NCBI RefSeq assembly: GCF_034670185.1
Contig: NZ_JAXMNY010000002.1
Location: forward strand, 812,927 to 876,926
Origin: Nisaea sp.
GTDB taxonomy: Bacteria > Pseudomonadota > Alphaproteobacteria > Thalassobaculales > Thalassobaculaceae
DNA: 64,000 nt
Reading direction: 5' to 3'
Part shown: piece after piece, positions 25,248 to 34,146 of the stretch
Position numbering within the stretch: the first letter of the stretch is position 1
How the letters are laid out: every line of letters starts with the position of its first letter
Notes under the pieces: generated by a model
Databases searched by the model: none
The model's input: only the letters and a program-made list of their open reading frames with translations
What the model was told of the DNA's origin: nothing
Made by a program: the position numbers and the translations under genes

Positions 25248-26636
25248 TTATTCTCCCTTGGTTTGTCCGGCTTGGCGTTCAGCGAAGGCCAATGCCTGAC
25301 GTAAAAAATGCAGCAACGCGCGCCGGTCTTCGGAGCTGCGCAGTCGCTGCAGCGGCATCTTGGTGCCCGGAACCACGTGTTGCGGGCCCTTCTCGAAGAG
25401 CGCGCCGATGGTTTGCTCGTCCCAGACTATATCGCTCTCCAGCAGTGCTTTCGAATAGGGATAGCCGGCAACGGTCCCAACCCGGCGGCCGAACACGCCA
25501 TACAGCGTCGGCCCGGCCCGATGACCGCCATCAGGCGTCAAGGTGTGACAGACGGCACAGGTTCCGAACAGTTTCGCGCCGCGCGCTGCCAGTGCGTCGC
25601 CCGGAGGCACATAGGGCTCCTCATCTGTCGCATCCCCGGCTCCGATCTGAGCGCCGGTTTCGAGATCCCAGCGGATCACCCGCCCGTCGCGTCCGGCGGA
25701 AAGAAGCTGGCTGCCGCCCGGTGTGAACGCGACCGACCAGACCGGCCCCTTATGCCCCCGGAGGGTCTTCAGCGGCCGCCCGTCCGCAAGCGACCAGAAG
25801 ACAATCTGCCCCCGCGCGCCCCCGGTCGCAAACCGTTCACCGTCCGGCGTAATGGCGATTGAAAGCACCGGTGCTTCATGCCCGAGCATGAACCGGCGCT
25901 CCTCCCGGCTTTCCGTATCGAACAGGCGCACGGCCTCGTCGGTCCCGGCCACCACAAGCGTCTTGCCATCCGGCGAGAGGGAGAGCCGGTTCACCGGCAA
26001 TCCGATTTCAGCGAAGAGTTCCATCGCCTGAGTGGCAGGCGTCCAAAGGCGTATCGTGCCGTCATAACCCGCACTCAAGAGCCGGTCACCCGCGTCGGTA
26101 AAAAGAACCGCATTGACCGGCCCGGCATGGCCTTTCAGAACCATCGGGGCGGCATCGCCTGCAAGCGGGCTTATCCGGACCATGCCATCGAACCCGGCGG
26201 ACGCGATCAAATTGCCGTCCGGCGATACGGCAACAGCCGAGACGTTCCCGTCATGCCGGTGCAGAACACGCAGGGGGTCGGCCGCCCCGATTTGCCAGAG
26301 ATAGACGTTGCCATCATTTCCGCCGGAAACAGCCAGCCCGGTCTGCCGGACGAAAGCGACATCCCCGACGGCCGCATCATGGCCATACATCAGCGTACGG
26401 GCCTTCTCGGCAGTCAGGTCCCAATGAATGACGGAATAATCGAAGCCCGCGGTCAGCACTGTTTCGCCATCATCGGAGACAGCGACGGCATGCACGGGCC
26501 CGCCATGGCCGACCAACTCCGCATAAGCCGGCGAACGGGGCAGGAGAATACACAACAAGGCGAGAAGAGCGGGCGCGAGCCAGCGAGGGGTCGCGCCCGT
26601 CTCGGATTGTAAAGCGATGCCGTTCCCTCGTCGCAC
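25248..26636 (-). CDS. WD40 beta-propeller fused to cytochrome c
   Basis: A 462-residue exported protein. A signal peptide covers about residues 1-39 (ends SPAYAEL). Seven WD40-type repeats follow (for example GHGGPVHAVAVSDDGETVL and GHKGPVWSVAFTPGGSQLL), enough for a complete seven-bladed propeller. The C terminus is a monohaem cytochrome c with CAVCH and a likely axial Met in VPGTKMPLQ. The start is GTG at 26636, 21 bases after the cytochrome b subunit gene, with a poor ribosome site. WD40 propellers usually mediate protein contacts, so it may dock the haem domain onto the formate dehydrogenase or another partner. Confidence 0.85.
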   Translation of the reverse strand: MRRGNGIALQSETGATPRWLAPALLALLCILLPRSPAYAELVGHGGPVHAVAVSDDGETVLTAGFDYSVIHWDLTAEKARTLMYGHDAAVGDVAFVRQTGLAVSGGNDGNVYLWQIGAADPLRVLHRHDGNVSAVAVSPDGNLIASAGFDGMVRISPLAGDAAPMVLKGHAGPVNAVLFTDAGDRLLSAGYDGTIRLWTPATQAMELFAEIGLPVNRLSLSPDGKTLVVAGTDEAVRLFDTESREERRFMLGHEAPVLSIAITPDGERFATGGARGQIVFWSLADGRPLKTLRGHKGPVWSVAFTPGGSQLLSAGRDGRVIRWDLETGAQIGAGDATDEEPYVPPGDALAARGAKLFGTCAVCHTLTPDGGHRAGPTLYGVFGRRVGTVAGYPYSKALLESDIVWDEQTIGALFEKGPQHVVPGTKMPLQRLRSSEDRRALLHFLRQALAFAERQAGQTKGE

Positions 26637-26657
26637 GATGGGTCTCGGCCGCCGCGC

Positions 26658-27740
26658 CTAGTCCGAGCCGGACGAGGCTTGATGGGCCTTAACTTCCTCG
26701 ACCCAGAGACTGTGGTGTTCCTTGGCCCAGTTCTCATCCACCTGACCGCTGCCCATAGCATCGAAAGCACCTTCCATACCGATGGAGCCGATATAGATGT
26801 GGGCGATGATGACCATGATCAGGCCGATGCCGACAATGGAATGCCAGAGTTGGGACAACTGCACTTCCTGCATGACCGACAGCTCTGTCGGCAGCGAGGT
26901 TCCGAACAGGTTGATGATGGCGAAGGTCTTGCCGAACATCTGGATCTCGAACGGGAACAGCAGCGCGAGTCCCGAGACGCTGATCGAGACGCCCCCGATG
27001 ATGACGGACCAGAAAATCAGCTTCTGGCCGGCGTTGAACTTCTTCGCCGGCGGATGCACACCCTTGGTGAACAGACCGCCTGCTTTTGCGATCCAGTTAA
27101 GATCGGTCCGGTTCGGAATATTGTGCCCAACCCAGAGCACGAACATCATCACAACACCGACCATGAAGGGGAAGGCAAGGTAGTTATGCATGTACTTGCC
27201 GGCCACGGTGATAACCGAGAAGGCATCGGGTCCGATCAGCGGTAGCAGCGCATAACGGCCATAGAGCACGTTGAGGCCGGTCAGCGCCAACACCACGAAA
27301 CTCGTTGCGGTCAGCCAGTGGGCGAAGCGCTCAACCGTATTGAAGCGCTCTATCAGCTTGCCGCTGAGGCCATGCTCGACCTTGATCCGGCCACGCAGGA
27401 TAAAGAAGACGCACAGCAGGATGACCATGCCGAGCAGGGCCCAGGCACCGAATACCGAGAGCGGCCCGTTGCGGAAGGCCCGCCAGTTGTCGCCCTCGGA
27501 CTGGATCAGGACACCGGCGCGGGCATCCGGGATTGAAACGCTTCCCTGTTCGCCCTGACGCACGGCCCGCCAGAAATCGGTATCGCTCGAAGTTCCCAGC
27601 GCGTTGCCTGGAACGGATCCGGCCTGTTGCGCCGAAGCCTCGGAGACGACACCCGTCCCGAAGACCAGGCCGAGGCCTGCGATGATTGTCACGACCACTG
27701 CCAGGCCGGCGAGATATTTGGTGAAAGCCGAGAATGTCAT
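26658..27740 (-). CDS. fdhC: Formate dehydrogenase cytochrome b subunit (gamma)
   Basis: A 360-residue membrane subunit that takes electrons from the FdhAB catalytic pair. An N-terminal signal-like segment (1-38, ends ASAQQAG) and a soluble region are followed by a transmembrane helix near residues 95-115. The four-helix cytochrome b core typical of FdnI/FdoI follows, with candidate haem-ligand histidines in NTVERFAHWLTATSF, GKYMHNYLAFPFMVG and QLSQLWHSIVGIG. It is longer than E. coli FdnI (about 217) because of the N-terminal extension, as in the alphaproteobacterial form. It would reduce quinone or pass electrons to the cytochromes encoded downstream. Confidence 0.9.
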   Translation of the reverse strand: MTFSAFTKYLAGLAVVVTIIAGLGLVFGTGVVSEASAQQAGSVPGNALGTSSDTDFWRAVRQGEQGSVSIPDARAGVLIQSEGDNWRAFRNGPLSVFGAWALLGMVILLCVFFILRGRIKVEHGLSGKLIERFNTVERFAHWLTATSFVVLALTGLNVLYGRYALLPLIGPDAFSVITVAGKYMHNYLAFPFMVGVVMMFVLWVGHNIPNRTDLNWIAKAGGLFTKGVHPPAKKFNAGQKLIFWSVIIGGVSISVSGLALLFPFEIQMFGKTFAIINLFGTSLPTELSVMQEVQLSQLWHSIVGIGLIMVIIAHIYIGSIGMEGAFDAMGSGQVDENWAKEHHSLWVEEVKAHQASSGSD

Positions 27741-27760
27741 GTTCTGATTTCCCCCGGGGC

Positions 27761-27967
27761 CTAGAGGTCGAAGCTTTGTCGGCGACCGCGATTGCGGATC
27801 TCCGACAGGGTTTCGTCGGACAAGTGCTGGTCCGCCTTACCGAGATAAGTGCCTTTTTTATACAGCAGAACACGGTCCTGCTCCGTCTCCCGGCAGCCGC
27901 CCAGCAGCGCCAGGACGAGCACCGCGAGTGCCGCGCCGCGAATCCAGTTCGGACGAAGTGAAATCAT
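27761..27967 (-). CDS. 68-residue lipoprotein of the formate dehydrogenase locus
   Basis: A small lipoprotein: residues 10-25 are hydrophobic and end in the lipobox LALLGGC. The mature part of about 43 residues is charged (RETEQDRVLLYKKGTYLG...). The ATG at 27967 has GAGGAG about 10 bases upstream. It lies between fdhB and fdhC, a place where small conserved lipoproteins are found in related loci. A structural or assembly role at the membrane is inferred from context only. Confidence 0.7.
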   Translation of the reverse strand: MISLRPNWIRGAALAVLVLALLGGCRETEQDRVLLYKKGTYLGKADQHLSDETLSEIRNRGRRQSFDL

Positions 27968-28104
27968 GTCCGTTTGACTCCTCGAAAAATGCAATGCGTC
28001 CGTTTTCGCTTTCGCGATCCATGGACGACCGGCCGAAATCCAGACACGGCGCATTGAGACGCTGTGAGGCGGATTGGGTCGGCATACGCACGTGTTTGGT
28101 CAGA

Positions 28105-28140
28105 GACCGGGCCGGGGGCCGCAGAACGGCCCCCGGGGTC
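28105..28140 (-). terminator. Strong hairpin after fdhB
   Basis: A perfect 9-bp stem (CCGGGGGCC at 28112-28120 with GGCCCCCGG at 28128-28136) is extended by an outer GACC/GGTC. It lies 7 bases after the fdhB stop. There is no U-tract. It could be a partial terminator or an mRNA-stabilising hairpin separating fdhAB from the downstream genes. Confidence 0.5.
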
Positions 28141-28146
28141 CAGCGG

Positions 28147-28743
28147 TTACCCGCCGGTTTTCTGATCGTAGGCTGTGCCCCAACCCCAGGCACCGGAGCC
28201 GAAGCCCCGAGCCACGGTCCGCTCACGATAGATCGCGGACACGACGTCTCCGTCACCAGCAAGCAGAGCCTTGGTCGAGCACATCTCCGCGCAGAGCGGT
28301 AGCTTGCCCTCCGCCAGACGGTTCCGTCCGTACTTCTGGAACTCGGCATTGCTGTTGTCGTCTTCCGGACCACCAGCGCAGAAGGTGCACTTGTCCATCT
28401 TGCCACGACTGCCGAAATTGCCGGCTTGCGGGTATTGAGGCGCTCCGAACGGGCAGGCATAGAGGCAATAGCCGCAGCCGATGCACAGATCCTTGGAGTG
28501 CAAAACCACACCCTCGTCGGTCTGATAGAAGCAATCGACCGGGCACACCGCCATGCAGGGTGCGTCGGAACAGTGCATGCAGGCCACAGAGATGGACCGT
28601 TCACCCGGCTTGCCGTCATTGATCGTGACGACGCGCCGGCGGTTCACGCCCCAGGGAACCTCATGCTCGTTTTTGCAGGCCGTGACACAAGCGTTGCATT
28701 CGATGCAGCGCTCGGCGTCACACAGGAACTTCATACGTGCCAT
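28147..28743 (-). CDS. fdhB: Formate dehydrogenase Fe-S subunit (beta)
   Basis: A 198-residue polyferredoxin subunit carrying four cysteine groups for [4Fe-4S] clusters: CIECNACVTACK, CMHCSDAPCMAVCPVDC, CIGCGYCLYACPF and CTFC...CAEMCSTKAL. It connects the pterin active site of FdhA to the cytochrome b subunit. The length matches the FDH3-type beta subunit (about 200) rather than the longer E. coli FdnH, which has a C-terminal membrane anchor; none is present here. GGGAG lies 7 bases before the ATG, and the gene follows fdhA by 12 bases. Confidence 0.93.
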   Translation of the reverse strand: MARMKFLCDAERCIECNACVTACKNEHEVPWGVNRRRVVTINDGKPGERSISVACMHCSDAPCMAVCPVDCFYQTDEGVVLHSKDLCIGCGYCLYACPFGAPQYPQAGNFGSRGKMDKCTFCAGGPEDDNSNAEFQKYGRNRLAEGKLPLCAEMCSTKALLAGDGDVVSAIYRERTVARGFGSGAWGWGTAYDQKTGG

Positions 28744-28755
28744 TGTTTCGCTCCC

Positions 28756-31626
28756 TTACGCAGGCTCAATACGACACAGGGTCGCTTTGGTTTCCTGCAT
28801 CTGCGTGACCGAATCATAGCCGTAGGTCTGCGCAGTGTTTGACGATTCACCGAGGACATAGGGATCCGCACCATCCGGATACTTGCTCCGGAGATCCTTG
28901 CCCTGGAAATGCCCACCAAAGTGGAACGGCATGAAGGCAACGCCTGAGCCGACCCTTTCGGTCACCATCGCCTTGACCTTGACCTTGCCGTTCTCCGGAC
29001 CGGTCAGCCAGACCATCTGACCATCCCTGATGCCGTAGTTGTTGGCATCACGCGGGTTGATCTCGACGAACATGTCTTGCTGCAATTCGGCCAGCCACGG
29101 GTTGGACCGGGTTTCTTCACCGCCGCCCTCATATTCGACCAGACGGCCGGACGTGAGGATGATCGGGAAGTCCTTGGAGAAGTCGTTCTTCTGGATCGAC
29201 GCATAGAGCGTCGGCAGACGATACGCTTTCCTGTCCTCGTAGGTCGGGTAATCCGCCACGAGGTCCCGCCGCGAGGTGTAGAGCGGTTCACGATGGAGCG
29301 GCACCGGATCCGGGAAGGTCCAGACCACGGCACGTGCCTTCGCATTGCCGAACGGTGAGCATTCGTGAGCGATCGCAACACGCTGAATACCGCCGGAAAG
29401 GTCGGTCTTCCAGTTTGTCTTGTCGCCGGAAATGCCTTCGATCGTCTTCCGCTCTTCGTCGGTCAGATCCTTGTCCCAGCCAAGCTTCTTCAGCATGGCC
29501 ATGGTGAATTCCGGATATCCGTCCTTCAGATCCGAATTGGCGCCGTAGGAATCGACCGCCAACAGATTCTCGCCGTTCCGTTCGACACCGAACCGGGCGC
29601 GGAAGGTAAGTCCGCCCTCAGAAACCGGTTTCGACGGATCGTAGAGGATCGGCGTGCCCGGATGGTTCATCTCCGGAGTACCCCAGCACGGCCACGGCAT
29701 GCCGTAGTAGTCACCGTCGCACGGACCGCCCTTCGCCTGAAGAGAGGTCTTGTCGAACGTATGCTGGTTGGCCATGTGCTTGCGCAGCCGCTCCGGCGTC
29801 TGGCCGGTATAGCCGATGGTCCACATGCCCTTGTTGATCTCGGCAGTGATGTCCTCGACGTAAGGCTCCTTGCCGTTGACCTTGATGTTCTTGAACATCT
29901 GATCGGCCATGCCGAATTTCTCGGCGAAGAGATACATGATCTCATGGTCGGTCTTCGATTCGAAGAGCGGCTCCACCACTTTGTCGCGCCACTGGATGGA
30001 GCGATTGGAGGCCGTCACCGAGCCGTAGGTCTCGAACTGCGTGGCTGCCGGGAGCAGGTAGACCCCGTCCTTGCGGTCATGCAGAACTGCCGAAACAGTC
30101 GGGTATGGATCGACGACGACGAGGAGATCGAGTTTCTCCATCGCCTTCTTCATTTCGACCATACGGGTCTGCGAGTTCGGCGCGTGGCCCCAAAGCACCA
30201 TGGCCCGGACATTATTGGGCTGGTCCATGTTGGCTTTGTCTTCAAGCACGCCGTCGATCCAGCGCGACACCGGAATGCCGCTGGATTCCATCAGCTTCTT
30301 GTCGGCGAACCGGCTGAGCATGTAGTCGTAATCGACATCCCAGACCCGGGACCAGTGCTTCCAGGCACCGGTGCTGAGACCGTAATAGCCCGGCAGGGTG
30401 TGGGACAGCACGCCAAGATCGGTCGCGCCCTGGACGTTGTCGTGGCCGCGGAAGATGTTGGTGCCGCCACCGGCCTTGCCCATGTTCCCGAGCGCAAGCT
30501 GCAGGATGCAATAGGCACGGGTGTTGTTGTTGCCGTTGGTGTGCTGGGTGCCGCCCATGCACCAGATCACGGTGCCCGGACGGTTATTGACCAGCGTCCG
30601 CGCAACCCGGCGCATCTGCGAGCCCGGAACCCCGGTAACCCGCTCGGTCTCTTCCGGCGTCCACTTCTTCACTTCGGCCCGGATCTCTTCCATGCCCCAG
30701 ACACGCTGGCGGATGAATTCCTTGTCTTCCCAGCCATTCTCGAAGATGTGCCAGAGCAGGCCCCAGATCAGCCCGACGTCCGAGCCCGGACGGAACCGGA
30801 CATATTCGGACGCGTGCGCCGCGGTCCGCGTGAAGCGCGGGTCGCAGACGATCAGCGGTGCGTTGTTCTGTTCCTTCGCGCGCAGCAGGTGCAGCAGCGA
30901 GACCGGGTGGGCCTCCGCCGGGTTCCCGCCGATCACGAAGATGGCACGACTGTTGTGGATGTCGTTGTAGCTGTTCGTCATCGCGCCGTAACCCCAGGTG
31001 TTTGCAACACCCGCGACCGTGGTCGAGTGACAGATACGCGCCTGATGGTCTCCGTTATTGGAGCCCCAGAAGGCGTAGAATTTACGGAACAGGTAGGCCT
31101 GTTCGTTGCTGTGCTTGGCGGAACCGAGCCAGTACACCGAATCCGGGCCACTTTCTTCCCGGATCTTCAGCATCTGGTCGCCGATATCGCTGATCGCCTG
31201 TTCCCAGCTGACCTTCTGGTACTTACCGTTGACCAGCTTCATCGGGTATTTCAGGCGGCGCTCACCGTGCGCGTGCTCGCGCACCGCAGCGCCCTTGGCG
31301 CAATGAGACCCGAGATTGAAGGGGCTGTCGAAGCCCGGCTCCTGACCGATCCACACGCCATTCCGCACTTCCGCCTCGACCGTGCAGCCGACAGAGCAGT
31401 GAGTACAGACCGACCGGATCTTCTCGATACCGGCCAGCGGATTGGCTTGTGCTTCGGCCTTCTTGATCATGCCGCCGCCGAGAGCGGATGCGGCGGCCAG
31501 GCCACCGACTGTAATTCCGGAGCGTCGCAGGAACGTTCTCCGGTCGATCGCGCTGCCGGCCTGGCCGGTCACTGCACGCGACATGCGGGGCGATCCAGAT
31601 CGCCCGCTCGTCTTCTTCATCAACAT
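28756..31626 (-). CDS. fdhA: Formate dehydrogenase catalytic subunit (alpha)
   Basis: A 956-residue member of the DMSO-reductase family that oxidises formate to CO2 at a bis-pterin Mo or W centre. A Tat signal (DRRTFLRRSG) indicates periplasmic location. Cysteines 74, 77, 81 and 109 bind a [4Fe-4S] cluster. The active-site ligand is Cys199, followed by His200 (ARICHSTTVAG); it is an ordinary Cys codon rather than selenocysteine. Conserved GHDNVQGATDLG and HFGGH segments fit formate dehydrogenases. GGGAG is 7 bases before the ATG. It precedes fdhB, and TorD-like and FdhX genes lie upstream. Adjacent tupBCA raises the possibility of a tungsten enzyme. Confidence 0.95.
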   Translation of the reverse strand: MLMKKTSGRSGSPRMSRAVTGQAGSAIDRRTFLRRSGITVGGLAAASALGGGMIKKAEAQANPLAGIEKIRSVCTHCSVGCTVEAEVRNGVWIGQEPGFDSPFNLGSHCAKGAAVREHAHGERRLKYPMKLVNGKYQKVSWEQAISDIGDQMLKIREESGPDSVYWLGSAKHSNEQAYLFRKFYAFWGSNNGDHQARICHSTTVAGVANTWGYGAMTNSYNDIHNSRAIFVIGGNPAEAHPVSLLHLLRAKEQNNAPLIVCDPRFTRTAAHASEYVRFRPGSDVGLIWGLLWHIFENGWEDKEFIRQRVWGMEEIRAEVKKWTPEETERVTGVPGSQMRRVARTLVNNRPGTVIWCMGGTQHTNGNNNTRAYCILQLALGNMGKAGGGTNIFRGHDNVQGATDLGVLSHTLPGYYGLSTGAWKHWSRVWDVDYDYMLSRFADKKLMESSGIPVSRWIDGVLEDKANMDQPNNVRAMVLWGHAPNSQTRMVEMKKAMEKLDLLVVVDPYPTVSAVLHDRKDGVYLLPAATQFETYGSVTASNRSIQWRDKVVEPLFESKTDHEIMYLFAEKFGMADQMFKNIKVNGKEPYVEDITAEINKGMWTIGYTGQTPERLRKHMANQHTFDKTSLQAKGGPCDGDYYGMPWPCWGTPEMNHPGTPILYDPSKPVSEGGLTFRARFGVERNGENLLAVDSYGANSDLKDGYPEFTMAMLKKLGWDKDLTDEERKTIEGISGDKTNWKTDLSGGIQRVAIAHECSPFGNAKARAVVWTFPDPVPLHREPLYTSRRDLVADYPTYEDRKAYRLPTLYASIQKNDFSKDFPIILTSGRLVEYEGGGEETRSNPWLAELQQDMFVEINPRDANNYGIRDGQMVWLTGPENGKVKVKAMVTERVGSGVAFMPFHFGGHFQGKDLRSKYPDGADPYVLGESSNTAQTYGYDSVTQMQETKATLCRIEPA

Positions 31627-31737
31627 ATCGTTCTCCCGAACATTACGGCCTCTTTATCGACCGCTTATGTTTCAGCAGGCGCCCCAGCATGTGGCGCCCC
31701 GGGCCTCCCAAATGAGAGGACCCTCCCCGTCTTGCCC

Positions 31738-31932
31738 CTAGAAGCGCGACAGAGCGTAGGCCGTCTTCACATGCGCGGTTTCCCTGTAGCCGGCACTGAC
31801 CTTTTCGGGCCGCGATGCGGCCTCGGCAGGTTTCTGCGCCCCGGCAATCACCGCAGCACCGGCTGCAGCGCCGATGCCCGACAATTTCAGGAAATCACGG
31901 CGTGTGGATTCGGGCTTTTTTGCTTTCGCCAT
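31738..31932 (-). CDS. fdhX: Small Tat-signal protein FdhX
   Basis: A 64-residue protein dominated by a twin-arginine signal (STRRDFLKLSG, then an Ala/Gly-rich hydrophobic stretch to about residue 38). It ends in a short conserved tail, VKTAYALSRF. Such proteins are known as formate dehydrogenase region Tat targets; the function is not established, but export together with FdhA is likely. The ATG at 31932 has GGAG 6 bases upstream; an in-frame start at 31956 would place eight extra residues before the Tat motif. It lies between the chaperone gene and fdhA. Confidence 0.82.
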   Translation of the reverse strand: MAKAKKPESTRRDFLKLSGIGAAAGAAVIAGAQKPAEAASRPEKVSAGYRETAHVKTAYALSRF

Positions 31933-32019
31933 CACCAACTCCGTTCTGCTCCGCACGGGTCCGATATGTTGATCCGCCGCCGGCCCGTGCCCGGCTGCGG
32001 GAAATCACTTCCCGGCGCC

Positions 32020-32622
32020 CTACTCGAGCATCCGAAACGACTCGATCTCGATCTCCATGAACTGCCGCCCGATGGCACCGAGCGGCATGTAGAGAACCGA
32101 CGCCTTGGCGCCTTCGAGATCTTCGAAAAATTTCACGGCCCACGGCGCCACATGCCGGTCGAAAAACTCGACCTGGCGCTCCAGGTGGCAGGCCGGACCG
32201 AAATCGCCGCGAATCATCCCGGCCATCACATCGCAGAGGGCGGCAATATGATCCTCGGGCTCTTTGACATCATCGGCGCGCGCAACACCAAGCCGCGCAA
32301 GATCGTCACGCAGTTCGGCCAGCGGCTTTTCGTTGAGGAAACCTGTCAGATAAAAGGAGCCATGGGGCACCAGCTCGCCGCGGCCCACTCCGTAGAACAG
32401 CTTGTGGAATTCTTCATCGGCGGACTCGACCGTCGCAGCACGCGCCGCAGCCGCGAAAGCGGCGACGGATTTGCCAAGCGGCGTGTCGTCGCCTTCGAAG
32501 CTACGGGCAATATCGAGGCTGTCCTGATGCGGCGGACGCGCAAGGAAATGCGCAAGCAGACCGTACCAGTGCGCTCTGACGGCGTCTTCTTCTGACACCA
32601 GACTTCGGGCGGTATCTGTCAC
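32020..32622 (-). CDS. TorD/DmsD-family chaperone
   Basis: A 200-residue all-helical protein of the TorD family, which proofreads and protects Tat-exported molybdo- or tungstoenzymes before cofactor insertion. Family features include EEFHKLFYGVGRGELVPHGS (related to the Y/F-x-x-L-F-x-G...P-x-x-S motif) and EPEDHIAALCDVMAGMI (E-P-x-D-H). It is encoded upstream of fdhX and fdhA, so FdhA is the probable client. A 170-base gap separates it from the DUF3306 gene, and this gap probably holds a promoter. Confidence 0.85.
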   Translation of the reverse strand: MTDTARSLVSEEDAVRAHWYGLLAHFLARPPHQDSLDIARSFEGDDTPLGKSVAAFAAAARAATVESADEEFHKLFYGVGRGELVPHGSFYLTGFLNEKPLAELRDDLARLGVARADDVKEPEDHIAALCDVMAGMIRGDFGPACHLERQVEFFDRHVAPWAVKFFEDLEGAKASVLYMPLGAIGRQFMEIEIESFRMLE

Positions 32623-32792
32623 CGACCCATTCTCCCTGACGTGCCCGCGTAATCCGATAGGAATCGCAAGCTTCGTTGCAACGGCTTATTGCCGCTCTTT
32701 AGAATGATTAAAGTACGCGTGCCCAGTCGATAAGTCCATATGAACACACGCACTGGAGCAAAGGTTTTCCACACTGCGAACGACGCCGCGGG

Positions 32793-33488
32793 TTATTCGA
32801 GGTCTCCGTCACCGACCTCTTCAGCCTCATCCTCGCCCTGAACGGCATCTCCGGAGCCGGGAACGGAGCCACTGTTTTTCGCAATTTCGGAGTGATCGGC
32901 CGCCGCCAGCCGCCGCGCCTCTTCATCCTCTGGCCCATCTTCAACTTCGGCATCTTCAGCTCGAGTATCTTCGGCTTGGGCATCTTCGGCCTGGGTATCT
33001 TCAGCCTGGGCGTCTTCCTCGTCCGGTTTCTCGGCCAGTTCCTCGTCGGTCATGAACCCCTTGCCGACCCGATAGGCCGTCTGCATGCCTTCGATCACCA
33101 TGGCGGAATCGGTAAAATCCCCACCGTAATCGACCAGACCATCGACATTCGCCAGCACCGGATTGGTGCGCCACAGAGCCTGCAAGGCACGGCGGCGCAG
33201 GAATTCGGGAACCTTGCTCTGCATGAAGGGTGTGAAATCGCTCTCCGCATCAAGCGTCGCGATGTCCGGCAAGCCGTCGACCACCTCCTGCTCTTCCTCG
33301 GTCAGAGGACGCTCGTCTCCATTGACCAGAGCCGGGAGCTGATCGTCCGGTGCTTCATCGGGGAGAACCGGCGCCGCGCCGCCGCGCTTCTCGCGAGGCG
33401 TCGCCGTTTCAGCGATCCGGGCCGAATCCTTGCGCTGCGACCAGCGGGCCAGAAAGTTTCCGCCGCCCTCGTCCTGGGTGTCAGTCAA
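32793..33488 (-). CDS. DUF3306-family protein, acidic
   Basis: A 231-residue acidic protein. The N-terminal segment GGGNFLARWSQRK and the central PDIATLDAESDFTPFM...FLRRRALQALWRTNPVLANVDGLVDY block match the DUF3306 pattern as I recall it; no catalytic motif is evident. The C-terminal third is low-complexity Glu/Asp/Ala and carries a five-residue repeat. The start is a TTG at 33488 with GGGAGG 7 bases upstream, overlapping the DUF3305 gene by 8 bases. These two genes often accompany formate dehydrogenase, so a role in its maturation or regulation is plausible but undemonstrated. Confidence 0.8.
   Translation of the reverse strand: MTDTQDEGGGNFLARWSQRKDSARIAETATPREKRGGAAPVLPDEAPDDQLPALVNGDERPLTEEEQEVVDGLPDIATLDAESDFTPFMQSKVPEFLRRRALQALWRTNPVLANVDGLVDYGGDFTDSAMVIEGMQTAYRVGKGFMTDEELAEKPDEEDAQAEDTQAEDAQAEDTRAEDAEVEDGPEDEEARRLAAADHSEIAKNSGSVPGSGDAVQGEDEAEEVGDGDLE
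32937..33011 (-). repeat. 15-bp tandem repeat, five units
   Basis: Five head-to-tail 15-bp units on the minus strand encode (A/T)-(Q/R/E)-(A/V)-E-D pentapeptides in the acidic tail of the DUF3306 protein. Units differ mainly at silent positions. The repeat is in frame, so copy-number change would only shorten or lengthen the acidic tail. Confidence 0.85.
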
Positions 33489-34026
33489 GGCGTCGCCTCC
33501 CGGTTGCACGCCGCCCGCTATCGTCGACCCTCGGCTGACGGGCGAACTTTTCCTGCTCATGGCGGTGATCGCTGCGCTTGCGCTTGATGAACACCTCGTC
33601 CTCGTGGTGCGTGTCACAAAAATCCTGCACCCAGGCAATCAGCCCCTCGGGCATCGGCACGCTTTCGACGGTCTCCTCGCCTGAATCCAGATAGTCCTGC
33701 GCCTCATAGGCCGAGGCCGTGGCCAGGAACGGATAAACCTCGTACGGCGAGTCCGGATCGTCATCCCCCCGCAGCACGACATAGACCGACGGCTGGCCCG
33801 ACAGGTTCACTTTGTAGGATTCGGTTTCTTTTCGGTACAGGGTCAGCGGCAGCGTCGCCGCATGAAAGCGCTCAAACCCGTCGCCTTGGTCGAGCAAAGT
33901 CCATTCACTGACGTCCGGCGCCCCGACGATTACGGAGACCGCGTTCCAGCGATGATCCTGCCAGGGATTGTCGATTTTCCGGCGCTCGAGCACCACTCCA
34001 ACCGGTATGGTCCGGCTGCGTTCCAT
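33481..34026 (-). CDS. DUF3305-family protein
   Basis: A 181-residue soluble protein. It starts with a conserved IPVGVVLERR segment, continues with WNAVSVIVGAPDVSEW and PLTLYRKETESYKVNLSGQPSVYVVLR, and ends in an Arg/Lys-rich tail (IKRKRSDHRHEQEKFAR). This matches DUF3305 as I recall it; no enzymatic motif is visible. The ATG at 34026 has GGAG 5 bases upstream, and the longer open frame upstream is not family-like. It is first in the minus-strand formate dehydrogenase set and divergent from the large Fe-S protein gene. Confidence 0.82.
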   Translation of the reverse strand: MERSRTIPVGVVLERRKIDNPWQDHRWNAVSVIVGAPDVSEWTLLDQGDGFERFHAATLPLTLYRKETESYKVNLSGQPSVYVVLRGDDDPDSPYEVYPFLATASAYEAQDYLDSGEETVESVPMPEGLIAWVQDFCDTHHEDEVFIKRKRSDHRHEQEKFARQPRVDDSGRRATGRRRLD

Positions 34027-34146
34027 TTCCACTCCTTGGATTCTCCAGACGGGGCCATTGCCCCGACCGCGCCGTATTGCAAATATGTGTATCAAAAGTG
34101 CGCGCTGAAAAGACTGAAACATATAAAGCGCACGGGAGAGAGAAAT

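Noticed and set aside
29365..32595. A 1076-codon plus-strand frame opposite fdhA
   Set aside because: The minus strand encodes FdhA, FdhX and a TorD-like protein with clear motifs. The plus-strand translation has no recognisable domain and is a GC-skew shadow.
34080..34146. Fnr box upstream of the large Fe-S protein gene
   Set aside because: Only an ATCAA half-site is present near 34090. The partner half-site is not at the required 4-base spacing.
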